From Candidatus Methanocomedens sp. (lineage in GTDB: Archaea > Halobacteriota > Methanosarcinia > Methanosarcinales > Methanocomedenaceae), in NCBI GenBank assembly GCA_009649835.1, contig PYCK01000134.1, positions 1 to 7,879 on the forward strand: a stretch of 7,879 nt of DNA, written 5' to 3'. Below the pieces are notes generated by a model. That model was not told the DNA's origin. It saw only the letters and a list, made by a program, of their open reading frames with translations, and ran no database searches. The position numbers were made by a program, and so were the translations under genes. Each line of letters begins with the position of its first letter. Position 1 is the first letter of the stretch. Shown here piece after piece: positions 1 through 6,444 of this stretch.

Positions 1-721
1 TCCCACAATGATCCGGGACTGAAAACAGCGACAACAACCTCCCCCCAAACCACCACCGATAACCATCCTCAAGTACCAAGTGCCCCCTGACCATCCGCTC
101 CAGCCTATTGACCCTGAGAAACTCCTCAAAAACATCCTCGCCAAAGGTTCGCATCCCCAATCCCCTTGGTGACTGATTGATCCCGTTCTCCTCAGACGGG
201 TCGTTCCAGACGAACGGATACGCATCCTTTTTAGTGATCTTTGAGAGTTTCACAGGTCCAGGGATGCCGCCGTGGACGCAGAAGATCTGATCCGAGATCA
301 CAGCAGCAACCGGCAGCCGGTCAAACACCCGATTGATCCGGGCATACAGGTCTTCATCATATTCCAGATCTTTATAGAATTGTTCGAACCGGTTCGTTTC
401 CCTGAGTTCATGGTTACCGCGCAGGAGGATGATCTTATCAGGCTCCTCGATCTTCAGTAAGAACAGCCGTTCAAGCACATCCAGCGATGCAGGACCGCGG
501 TCAATATAATCACCCAGGAAGATCACAGTATCACAGCCAAGGTCAGTACGTTTGCGAAGAGCAAGTCGCAGGGCATCCAGGTCGCCGTGCAGGTCTGCAA
601 CAATGAGGATTGGGGTGGTGGCGGCGGTGTGGATCACTGCAGGCTCAAAGTAGAGTATTTCGCTGATCTTAGGCAGGATGTTGAATAGTTTGCGTTTGGT
701 TATTGGAATCCGGATCACCAT
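1..721 (-). CDS. PPP-family serine/threonine protein phosphatase (PP1/PP2A-like), 3' end cut by window edge
   Basis: Metal-dependent phosphatase of the PPP superfamily, expected to remove phosphate from Ser/Thr residues of cytoplasmic proteins. I translated it by hand because it has no stop inside the window: 240 codons are visible, starting at the ATG at 721-719. The PPP signature blocks appear in order: ADLHGD (residues 42-47), GDYIDRG (70-76), RGNHE (101-105), VHGG (149-152), VWNDP (171-175, the PP1-type W-x-DP), and VRGH (211-214) with the last metal-binding histidine. These supply the two-metal site. The final residues, SLFSVPDHCG, match the FSAPNYCG-like C-terminal block of PP1/PP2A, so only a short tail should be missing. 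The start lies 36 nt after the amrS stop, in AT-rich DNA with no clear Shine-Dalgarno. It may be co-transcribed with amrS or made from a near-leaderless transcript; an ATATTTTTAT stretch sits about 20-27 nt upstream. The substrate is unknown. A diadenosine tetraphosphatase (ApaH-like) role is less likely given the PP1-like C-terminal half. Confidence 0.9.
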   Translation of the reverse strand, partial: MVIRIPITKRKLFNILPKISEILYFEPAVIHTAATTPILIVADLHGDLDALRLALRKRTDLGCDTVIFLGDYIDRGPASLDVLERLFLLKIEEPDKIILLRGNHELRETNRFEQFYKDLEYDEDLYARINRVFDRLPVAAVISDQIFCVHGGIPGPVKLSKITKKDAYPFVWNDPSEENGINQSPRGLGMRTFGEDVFEEFLRVNRLERMVRGHLVLEDGYRWWFGGRLLSLFSVPDHCG

Positions 722-757
722 TTTGAATATTTAATAAAATAAAAATATCCCAAAAAA

Positions 758-1771
758 TCAGTCCATTACCACGGCAATCCCGTACCCGCAATCGGGACAC
801 TTCCTATCCTCTGTAATAACATTCTTTGCAATCTGAAAACCGCTCCTGTCTATCAGCAGCGTCCCGCACCGGGGACAGTACGTGTTCTCATACTCATGCC
901 CAGCCACATTACCCACATACGGATACTCCATCCCCGCATCCTTTGCCATCTGCCACGCCCTTTCCAGTGTAGCCACAGGTGTAGGGCTGGCATCCTTCAT
1001 TTTATACATTGGATAGAACCTTGTGAAATGTACGGGCGTCTGGGGTCCAAGGTTGTCATGCACCCATTCAATGAGATCACGAATCTCTTTTAGGTCATCG
1101 TTCTTGCCAGGTATGACCAGGTTGATCACCTCGATATGCATGCCCAGTTCCCTGGCCACCACACTTGAATCCAGCACCGGCTGCAGGTGTGCCCGACAGG
1201 TCTCCCTGTAGAACTCATCATTGAATGCCTTGATATCAACCCTGAAGGCGTCAAGGTATGGGGAAATATCCCGCAGTGCATCCTCTGTGATATAGCCGTT
1301 GGTCACATACACGGTTTTCAGCCCTGCTTTATGGGCCAGCCTGGCAGAGTCGTAAGTGAACTCGTGCCAGATAGTAGGCTCGTTATACGTCCAGGAGATG
1401 CTGGCACAATCCAAAGCCAGTGCCCGGGCAACAGATTCTTCGGGCGTAATCTCCATGATATCTGCCTGCTCAAGTTCAACCTGGGAAATGGTCCAGTTCT
1501 GGCAGTGGCTGCACCTGAAATTACAGCCGATAGTGCCCTGTGAGTAACTTAAGGTACCTGGGAGAAAATGGTACAGGGGTTTTTTCTCAATAGGGTCGAC
1601 GGCCTCACTGGATACAGTATTATAAATAAGAGTGAACAGTGTGCCGCCCCTGTTCTCCCGTACACGGCAGAAACCTCTTTTGCCATCTGCTATTGTGCAT
1701 TCATGGGCACACACATGGCATTTGACCTTTCTTTTTTCCAGCTTTTCAAACAACGATGCTTCATGGATCAT
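758..1771 (-). CDS. amrS: AmmeMemoRadiSam system radical SAM enzyme AmrS
   Basis: Radical SAM protein of the pyruvate-formate-lyase-activase-like group that usually accompanies AMMECR1 and Memo-type proteins. It should bind a [4Fe-4S] cluster and SAM; the reaction in archaea is not established. Length is 337 aa, normal for the family. Visible parts: an N-terminal cysteine module C18-x2-C21-x3-C25 with C35 (family signature), the cluster motif C83-x3-C87-x2-C90, the YNEPT block at 129-133, TNGY at 157-160, the SPTP segment at 262-265 after RFYPMYKM, and a C-terminal zinc-ribbon-like pair C299-x2-C302 and C325-x2-C328. The ATG at 1771 is supported by GAGGG at 1782-1778, 6 nt upstream, and a TATA-like box at 1808-1801. 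AMMECR1 and Memo genes are not in the window. It lies between purA (152 bp upstream) and the phosphatase (36 bp downstream). The family call is firm, the biochemical role is not. Confidence 0.93.
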   Translation of the reverse strand: MIHEASLFEKLEKRKVKCHVCAHECTIADGKRGFCRVRENRGGTLFTLIYNTVSSEAVDPIEKKPLYHFLPGTLSYSQGTIGCNFRCSHCQNWTISQVELEQADIMEITPEESVARALALDCASISWTYNEPTIWHEFTYDSARLAHKAGLKTVYVTNGYITEDALRDISPYLDAFRVDIKAFNDEFYRETCRAHLQPVLDSSVVARELGMHIEVINLVIPGKNDDLKEIRDLIEWVHDNLGPQTPVHFTRFYPMYKMKDASPTPVATLERAWQMAKDAGMEYPYVGNVAGHEYENTYCPRCGTLLIDRSGFQIAKNVITEDRKCPDCGYGIAVVMD

Positions 1772-1800
1772 ATATATCCCTCACACATCCCCCATGCACT

Positions 1801-1810
1801 CTTATATACC
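1801..1810 (-). promoter_or_regulatory. TATA-like box upstream of amrS
   Basis: On the minus strand this reads GGTATATAAG, a good archaeal TATA element, about 32 nt upstream of the amrS ATG. A start site about 25 nt downstream would fall near 1780, giving a very short leader that overlaps the GAGGG at 1782-1778. The box suggests amrS can be transcribed independently of purA despite sharing its strand. This is a sequence-based prediction only. Confidence 0.45.
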
Positions 1811-1923
1811 TCTCATACATCCTCACACCAGCATCCACTACCTTCAGCATTTTGATCAAATTGGACACGTTCCAACGATGAGATTTTGCTACTTCCTGTT
1901 AAATGATCGAACATTACTCTGTA

Positions 1924-3195
1924 TTATTTAATAAATGTTTGTTCCCGTCCGGGTCCGACTGAGATATATTTGAAAGGAACACCCACAAGCGACTCAAGTC
2001 TGGATAAATATTCAATTGCACCATCCGGCAGGGCATCCATACTGCGAATACCGGTAAGGTCCCCGTCCCACCCTGGCAGGTCTTCAAGAACCGGCACACA
2101 CCTGGCAAGGTCTGCTGTGGATTCTGGCGGGTAATCCAGTCTTGTACCATCCAGTTCATATGCCACACATACTTTCAACGGATGTATGTCTGACAGTACA
2201 TCCAGTTTGGTCAGGGCTATCTGTGTATAGCCGTTCAATGCCACTGATTTCTTTACAAGGGGCAGGTCGAACCAGCCGCAGCGTCTGGGCCTGCCAGTAG
2301 TGGTGCCGAACTCGCCGCCCGCTTCCCTGATATAATCTCCTGTCTTGTCCTTAAGTTCGGTAGGCAGCGGTCCTTCGCCCACACGGGTAATATAGGCTTT
2401 CAATATTCCCACCACCTCGTCCACCCTGGTGGGTCCCACACCCAGGTTTGCACATGCCGAACCTGCGATGCATGATGAAGATGTCACGAATTTCTGGGTA
2501 CCGTGTATCACGTCAAGGTGTGCTCCCTGTGCACCTTCTGCCAGTACTTTCTTACCCTGGTCAAGGGCAGTGTTAATTTCATGCGAAACATCGGCAATGA
2601 ATGGAGCGAACCTGCGCCCCAGTTCAATATATGTCCTGATCCAGGTCTCATCTTCCATTATAGATGGGTCGCCGCCCATGCTCTGTATCTGGGCAGCCTT
2701 TATCGGAGTAAGCTCTTCAAGCCGCCTGCGCAGCCGTTCTTCATCTGCCAGGTCTGACATCTGGACTTCGTCCCTGGCCACTTTGTCGATATAGGCATAG
2801 CCGATGCCCCGTTTGGTTGTACCTATCTTAACGCTCCGCGCTGACTCCCCCAGGCCGTCCAGTTCCACATGGTACGGCATGATAATGCTTGTCTTGGCAT
2901 CTATTCCAAGCTTTTTTTCATCCACAACTGTGCCCTCATCGGCCAGGGTGTTAAGTTCCGTTGCAAGGGTCTGTGGGTTCATCACAGTACCGGGACCGAT
3001 AAGCAGCCTGGCATTGAACAACACACCGGAAGGAGTAAGATGGAGTTTGTATTTCTTGCCGTCAACAACAACGGTATGGCCCGCATTATCGCCCCCCTGG
3101 AAACGGACGATGAGGTCATATTCCCTGGCCATCAGGTCAACAATCTTTCCCTTTCCTTCATCACCGAACTGGGTGCCTGTAATAATCGTGAACAT
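1924..3195 (-). CDS. purA: Adenylosuccinate synthetase
   Basis: Catalyses IMP + aspartate + GTP to adenylosuccinate, the first committed step from IMP to AMP, in the cytoplasm. Length is 423 aa, typical for the full-length enzyme. Visible motifs: the GTP-binding loop FGDEGKGK at 10-17 with catalytic Asp12, GGDNAGHT at 34-41 with catalytic His40, the IMP-binding segment GTTKRGIG at 125-132, EGAQGAHLD at 220-228, VTSSS at 237-241, the GTTTGRPRRCGW segment at 297-308, the guanine-recognising TKLD at 329-332, and the C-terminal SVGPGREQT at 412-420. The loop after RGIG reads YAY where bacterial enzymes usually have PAY. I chose the ATG at 3195 because MFTIITGTQFGDEGKGK matches the family's N-terminus; no strong Shine-Dalgarno is seen (only TGTGGT just upstream). 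It is transcribed divergently from the PAP2 gene, with a TATA box at 3252-3245. Confidence 0.97.
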   Translation of the reverse strand: MFTIITGTQFGDEGKGKIVDLMAREYDLIVRFQGGDNAGHTVVVDGKKYKLHLTPSGVLFNARLLIGPGTVMNPQTLATELNTLADEGTVVDEKKLGIDAKTSIIMPYHVELDGLGESARSVKIGTTKRGIGYAYIDKVARDEVQMSDLADEERLRRRLEELTPIKAAQIQSMGGDPSIMEDETWIRTYIELGRRFAPFIADVSHEINTALDQGKKVLAEGAQGAHLDVIHGTQKFVTSSSCIAGSACANLGVGPTRVDEVVGILKAYITRVGEGPLPTELKDKTGDYIREAGGEFGTTTGRPRRCGWFDLPLVKKSVALNGYTQIALTKLDVLSDIHPLKVCVAYELDGTRLDYPPESTADLARCVPVLEDLPGWDGDLTGIRSMDALPDGAIEYLSRLESLVGVPFKYISVGPGREQTFIK

Positions 3196-3244
3196 AGTAC
3201 CACATAGAATGAGATTATTGAATAATAAGATTTTGTTGGAATTT

Positions 3245-3261
3245 CATATAAACCTTTATAT
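3245..3261. promoter_or_regulatory. Back-to-back TATA boxes of the purA / PAP2 divergent promoter
   Basis: The 102-bp gap between purA and the PAP2 gene contains ATATAAA-CC-TTTATAT (3246-3261), a perfect inverted repeat in which each arm is a TATA element. The left arm reads TTTATATG on the minus strand and lies about 50 nt upstream of the purA ATG. The right arm, TTTATAT at 3255-3261, lies about 37 nt upstream of the PAP2 ATG. A start about 25 nt after the right arm would leave a short leader that still contains the AGGAG at 3287-3291. The arrangement implies that TBP binding at one box would hinder the other. Confidence 0.6.
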
Positions 3262-3297
3262 TTCCTGGATTTATTATACTCCACCCAGGAGAGTGGA

Positions 3298-4260
3298 ATG
3301 ACTTCGACATACTTAATGACAATAATTATGCTGCCACTTCTTGCATTGATGACAGTGGTCGGCATTTATACCCTTATTCCAAGAGATGTTAAAGGACAGA
3401 AGTATAGTATATCCAGGCGCAGGTTCTTGATAGGGTTCTGGCCGTTTTTTGTATCTGCGTTTCTTGTCTATATGCTTGTGCAGTCCCAGTCGTCCATTGT
3501 CAATATGCTGGGTATCAAGGTGGATGCTGATTATACCGGATATCTATTAATGATAGAAGGCGACCTTGTAAGTCATTTCCAGGGTTTTGCCACGCCCGTA
3601 CTGACATACCTTAACGGGTTCGTCTACCTGATGATTTTCTCATTCTTGATGATATTCACATTCGTGATATTGATATACACCCACAACCTCAAGGCACTTG
3701 AAGAGTTCACCATAGCTTTTATCATCATCTACCTGACGGCATTCCCGTTCTATATCTTTGTACCGGTTACGGTTACCGGACATGCCCTGCCTAATGTTGT
3801 ACCTCTGCTATATGATTTAAGTCCGATCATCGACCAGGGTGTGAGGGTGGTTGACCCGTTTTTGGATAATGATTTTCCCAGCCTGCATGCCGCACTGTCG
3901 GTAATGGCCCTGATGGTAGTGGTGTTCAGGACGAATCTTCATCGATACAAAGTGTTCGCTGCGGTGTCCACTGCTGCTATCCTGTTTTCTACGGTGTACC
4001 TGGGCATACACTGGATCATTGACCTGGTTGCCGGGGCAGTACTGGCACTGGTTAGTTATTATTTTGCTGTTAAGTACAGGGAAGTTATTTTCAGGAAATT
4101 GAACAGGATATTGGTTGTATTGGAGGTGCGCCTGGGGATAAGGGATCTTATTTATTGCACAGGTTGCTCCAAAGAGATATCTGTGATTCCCCACATCGGT
4201 TGTGTGGAGTGCCCCTGTTGTGGGGAGAAAATGGATTATCATCCGCTGACCTTTGTATGA
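3298..4260 (+). CDS. PAP2-family (inositolphosphotransferase-like) membrane protein with C-terminal zinc ribbon
   Basis: Integral membrane protein of 320 aa in the PAP2/vanadium haloperoxidase-type phosphatase superfamily, closest in appearance to the PAP2_3 (AUR1/inositolphosphorylceramide-synthase-like) branch. Hydrophobic segments lie at roughly 4-27, 43-63, 100-128, 137-158, 196-212, 216-233 and 238-257. The catalytic motifs are visible: FPSLHAA at 193-199 with His197, and YLGIHWIIDLVAG at 234-246 with nucleophile-type His238 and Asp242. It therefore probably hydrolyses or transfers a lipid phosphate at the membrane; the substrate cannot be read. Residues 258-284 form a basic linker. The tail then has C287-x2-C290 and C305-x2-C308 (with extra C302 and C307), a zinc-ribbon pattern unusual for PAP2 enzymes. 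The ATG at 3298 has AGGAG 6 nt upstream (3287-3291). The neighbouring downstream gene is an HTH regulator. The superfamily call is firm, the specific reaction is open. Confidence 0.85.
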   Translation: MTSTYLMTIIMLPLLALMTVVGIYTLIPRDVKGQKYSISRRRFLIGFWPFFVSAFLVYMLVQSQSSIVNMLGIKVDADYTGYLLMIEGDLVSHFQGFATPVLTYLNGFVYLMIFSFLMIFTFVILIYTHNLKALEEFTIAFIIIYLTAFPFYIFVPVTVTGHALPNVVPLLYDLSPIIDQGVRVVDPFLDNDFPSLHAALSVMALMVVVFRTNLHRYKVFAAVSTAAILFSTVYLGIHWIIDLVAGAVLALVSYYFAVKYREVIFRKLNRILVVLEVRLGIRDLIYCTGCSKEISVIPHIGCVECPCCGEKMDYHPLTFV

Positions 4261-4283
4261 AATGAAGTTGTTTTTGAACGTAT

Positions 4284-4303
4284 AGGAAAGTATATACTTT
4301 CCT
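4284..4303. promoter_or_regulatory. 20-bp perfect palindrome downstream of the PAP2 gene
   Basis: AGGAAAGTATATACTTTCCT is identical to its own reverse complement over 20 bp and begins 23 nt after the PAP2 stop codon. It has no loop and no following T-run, which fits a binding site for a dimeric DNA-binding protein better than a terminator, although a cruciform or transcript end is possible. Its TATATA centre also resembles a TATA element. It lies about 120 nt upstream of the HTH regulator's ATG, so autoregulation is one possible use. Confidence 0.5.
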
Positions 4304-4312
4304 GTAGGCTTA

Positions 4313-4339
4313 GAAAATGCGAACGGAGTGAGCATTTTC
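4313..4339. repeat. Stem-loop with GAACGGAGTGA loop
   Basis: GAAAATGC (4313-4320) and GCATTTTC (4332-4339) form a perfect 8-bp stem around an 11-nt loop, GAACGGAGTGA. Read through, it contains GCGAACGGAGTGAGC, the type of short purine-rich motif that many archaeal and bacterial genomes carry in intergenic repeats. It lies 52 nt after the PAP2 stop. It could end the PAP2 transcript or be a dispersed repeat; only about one T follows the stem before the sequence turns mixed, so the terminator reading is weak. Confidence 0.5.
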
Positions 4340-4380
4340 TTGAATGACCAAAATGTGGGATGATTTTTTGTACTAGAAAA

Positions 4381-4388
4381 TTATATCC
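4381..4388 (+). promoter_or_regulatory. TATA-like box upstream of the HTH regulator
   Basis: TTATATCC, preceded by AAAA, lies about 35 nt before the ATG at 4423. A start about 25 nt downstream would leave a leader of roughly 12 nt that still holds the AGGAG at 4413-4417. It suggests that the regulator is transcribed separately from the PAP2 gene. Prediction from spacing and composition only. Confidence 0.45.
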
Positions 4389-4422
4389 TTACTCAAAACC
4401 TGTATTTCATGTAGGAGTTTGA

Positions 4423-5049
4423 ATGAGAGAAGTAGTACTTAAAATTACGATGCCAGATAACTGGGTAAAGGATATTACTGCAAAATATCCTGTTCCAATC
4501 AAGTTTAAAGAATGTATGCCGCATGGAGACTCAGGTGGTCGCGGCCTTATTGAAATTGATAACATTTTTGGGATAACCGACGACATCATAAAAGACATCG
4601 AGGAGCATGCAGAAGTATGTAGTGTCGATATAACTTCCCTTAATGACGGTAGTGTTCTGGGTTCCGTCATCACAGACAAATGCGCTGCGTGCAGGGCTTT
4701 GACCGGTTCTGAGTGTTTCCTGACATCGGCTTTGAGTCTTGGGGATGGAAGTGTGGAATGGAAACTGATAACAGGTGGTGAAGGTTCCTTGATCCACTTG
4801 ATAGATAACCTTGAAACGAATGGATGCAAGGTTGAATTAAAGAGCACTATTGATCTGAATAGAACAAATATGCTTACTAAAAGACAGGAAGAGATCATCC
4901 ATGCAGCTTTTCAAAAAGGATATTACAATTGTCCAAAGAGGATTACAATCAAGAAACTTGCAGAGATCTTTGATGTTTCCCAATCCACGATGGGTGAGAT
5001 CCTCCAGAGGGGAGAGAGGAAAATAATTTCAGATCATTTTAGCAGATAA
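4423..5049 (+). CDS. HTH_10 (bacterio-opsin activator-type) transcriptional regulator, cysteine-rich
   Basis: Predicted archaeal DNA-binding regulator of 208 aa. The C-terminal region, about 151-206, starts LTKRQEEIIHAAFQKGYY and continues through ITIKKLAEIFDVSQSTMGEILQRGERKI, the characteristic bacterio-opsin activator HTH domain with the recognition helix around 185-197. Residues 1-145 form a soluble sensor-like region of alternating strand and helix character with no transmembrane segment. Its cysteines C31, C66, C87, C90 and C98 include a C87-x2-C90-x7-C98 cluster that could bind a metal or respond to redox; that role is inference. The ATG at 4423 is well supported by AGGAG at 4413-4417. 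It follows the PAP2 gene by 162 bp and has its own TATA-like box. It converges on the methylthiotransferase gene, 94 bp away. Its target genes are unknown; the palindrome at 4284-4303 is a candidate site. Confidence 0.88.
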   Translation: MREVVLKITMPDNWVKDITAKYPVPIKFKECMPHGDSGGRGLIEIDNIFGITDDIIKDIEEHAEVCSVDITSLNDGSVLGSVITDKCAACRALTGSECFLTSALSLGDGSVEWKLITGGEGSLIHLIDNLETNGCKVELKSTIDLNRTNMLTKRQEEIIHAAFQKGYYNCPKRITIKKLAEIFDVSQSTMGEILQRGERKIISDHFSR

Positions 5050-5143
5050 GCATGGTCACTGCCCTTGAAATGATTTTTGATGGGATTGCCGGACAACCTC
5101 TGCAGGGTAGTTCGTAGATTTTCAGTTGAATTTTTGTAAACTG

Positions 5144-6430
5144 TCAAATGGTTTTTCCTGGCAAGAAAGCACCCGTCGGGTGTTTTCTTGTTTCACCTAT
5201 CAGGTAAGTGATAGTAGAACCTGTTATTTTCACATCATACCAGTTACCTAACGGTAAATCTTCTTTCACTACGATGTTATTGTAATAGATATCCCGCCCT
5301 ACAGTGGAATTATCCTTACCCACCTCTGTTGTCAAAAGATGTGTAGTATCCCCTATCCTCTTTCTGAGCAATTCCCTGTTTATAGTGTGATGTACTTCTG
5401 TCAGTTTACGTGAGCGTTCTTTTTTCTTCCAGGATGGCAGGTCACGCAGCTGGGATGAAGGTGTGTTCGGTCGTGGTGAATACCTGGTGATATTGACCTT
5501 CTGGGGACGAATTTCCTTTAGCAGTTCCAGTGTATCAATAAAGTCCTGCTCTGTCTCTGTAGGATACCCTACAATAAAATCTGTTGAGATTACCATGCCA
5601 GGAAAATTATTCCTGAACGTATCAACGATATATTTGAAATCTTCTGAAGTATGCCTGCGGTTCATGTGTTGCAGGACCCTATCTGACCCGGACTGGATGG
5701 GAATGTGAAGGAACTTGAAAATATGCGAATCTTTAAAGGATTCAATTATATCGTCGATAATGTCAATAACCGTGAACGGGTTCATCATGCCAACCCTTAT
5801 CATGTAATCCCCTTCAACAGCAGTTACGGCACGTAGCAGTTCAGGCAGTTTTACACCCATATCCCTGCCGTAAGCCGATGTGTCCTGTGAAGTAAGCTGG
5901 ATCTCCCTGGCACCATGTCGTACAAGTAACCTGATCTCATCAACAATATCGGGAACAGGGCGGCTTACCAGTTTGCCCCTGGCCTGCTTTACGATACAGT
6001 AGGAGCACTGTCCTGCACATCCCTGCGAGATGCTGACAATACCTGTTACACCTTCCAGTATTGGAACATCATAGGGGGCAGGGGCAGTGATACCATTACT
6101 ATCAACAATATTACTACCTACAATATCAGTAATATCATCCAGTGAAGCAGGTGTTACAGACGGGCAGTCAATACCATTCAGGATATCGGGCTGGGCTGCC
6201 GGTAGGCACCCTGCTACCACAATGTCCTTACCCAGATCAGATACTGAATTGATATATTTCAGGACCTTTTGCTGGGTGGTCTGCGTAACAGTGCATGTGT
6301 TAACTACTACCAGATCAGCCAAATCCGGATTGTCGATAAAAACATGACCTTCTGAGGCAAGCAATTGCATGATCCTGTGACTATCGGCTCTGTTAGCCGT
6401 ACAGCCAAAGGTCTTTATGTGGATTTTCAT
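5144..6430 (-). CDS. tRNA t6A37 methylthiotransferase, archaeal MtaB/CDKAL1 (MiaB-like) type
   Basis: Radical SAM enzyme expected to convert t6A at position 37 of ANN-decoding tRNAs into ms2t6A. Length is 428 aa, usual for the archaeal form. The N-terminal UPF0004 domain carries the three auxiliary-cluster cysteines: C10 (in KTFGCTANRADS), C46 (in VVNTCTVT) and C75 (in VAGCLPAAQ). The radical SAM domain has C138-x3-C142-x2-C145 within SQGCAGQCSYC, then the family blocks QLTSQDTSAYG (178-188), HIPIQSGSD (242-250), STDFIVGYP (282-290) and RYSPRPNTP (316-324). Residues from about 354 to 413 look like the RNA-binding TRAM domain. I chose the ATG at 6430 because the protein then begins exactly where the family does. 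Only CAGGG directly abutting the ATG resembles a ribosome site, so translation may depend on purP, whose stop is 14 nt upstream. I give no symbol because mtaB also names a methanol methyltransferase in methanogens. Confidence 0.95.
   Translation of the reverse strand: MKIHIKTFGCTANRADSHRIMQLLASEGHVFIDNPDLADLVVVNTCTVTQTTQQKVLKYINSVSDLGKDIVVAGCLPAAQPDILNGIDCPSVTPASLDDITDIVGSNIVDSNGITAPAPYDVPILEGVTGIVSISQGCAGQCSYCIVKQARGKLVSRPVPDIVDEIRLLVRHGAREIQLTSQDTSAYGRDMGVKLPELLRAVTAVEGDYMIRVGMMNPFTVIDIIDDIIESFKDSHIFKFLHIPIQSGSDRVLQHMNRRHTSEDFKYIVDTFRNNFPGMVISTDFIVGYPTETEQDFIDTLELLKEIRPQKVNITRYSPRPNTPSSQLRDLPSWKKKERSRKLTEVHHTINRELLRKRIGDTTHLLTTEVGKDNSTVGRDIYYNNIVVKEDLPLGNWYDVKITGSTITYLIGETRKHPTGAFLPGKTI
5162..5190 (+). 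terminator. 13-bp stem-loop with U-rich 3' arm, inside the 3' coding end of the methylthiotransferase
   Basis: CAAGAAAGCACCC (5162-5174), loop GTC, then GGGTGTTTTCTTG (5178-5190) pair over 13 bp, with one G-U wobble in plus-strand RNA. The 3' arm contains TTTT and is followed by TTTC. In minus-strand RNA the wobble becomes an A-C mismatch, so the stem is stronger in the plus-strand transcript. That transcript comes from the HTH regulator, whose stop is 112 nt upstream. A terminator for the regulator, placed antisense within the last codons of the opposing gene, is the simplest reading. Chance pairing within coding sequence remains possible. Confidence 0.45.
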
Positions 6431-6444
6431 CCCTGGAAAATGAT

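Noticed and set aside
1187..1543. 118-codon plus-strand reading frame.
   Set aside because: Lies entirely antisense to amrS, whose motifs are intact; composition is that of a complement shadow.
1768..1828. Imperfect direct repeats of a CATCC-TCACAC type in the amrS upstream region.
   Set aside because: Matches are short and out of register; consistent with a biased pyrimidine-rich leader.
1861..1875. TTGGA-CACGT-TCCAA dyad between purA and amrS as a purA terminator or operator.
   Set aside because: Only 5 bp per arm with a mismatched centre and no T-run on the minus strand; easily explained by chance.
2804..3301. 165-codon plus-strand reading frame running into the PAP2 start.
   Set aside because: Antisense to purA for most of its length; low-complexity Ser/Pro/Arg translation without a domain; it crosses the divergent promoter.
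3817..4335. 172-codon minus-strand reading frame.
   Set aside because: Antisense to the PAP2 gene; no domain or ribosome site, while the plus-strand frame has catalytic motifs and membrane helices.
4407..4898. 163-codon minus-strand reading frame.
   Set aside because: Antisense to the HTH regulator, which has a clear ribosome site and HTH domain.
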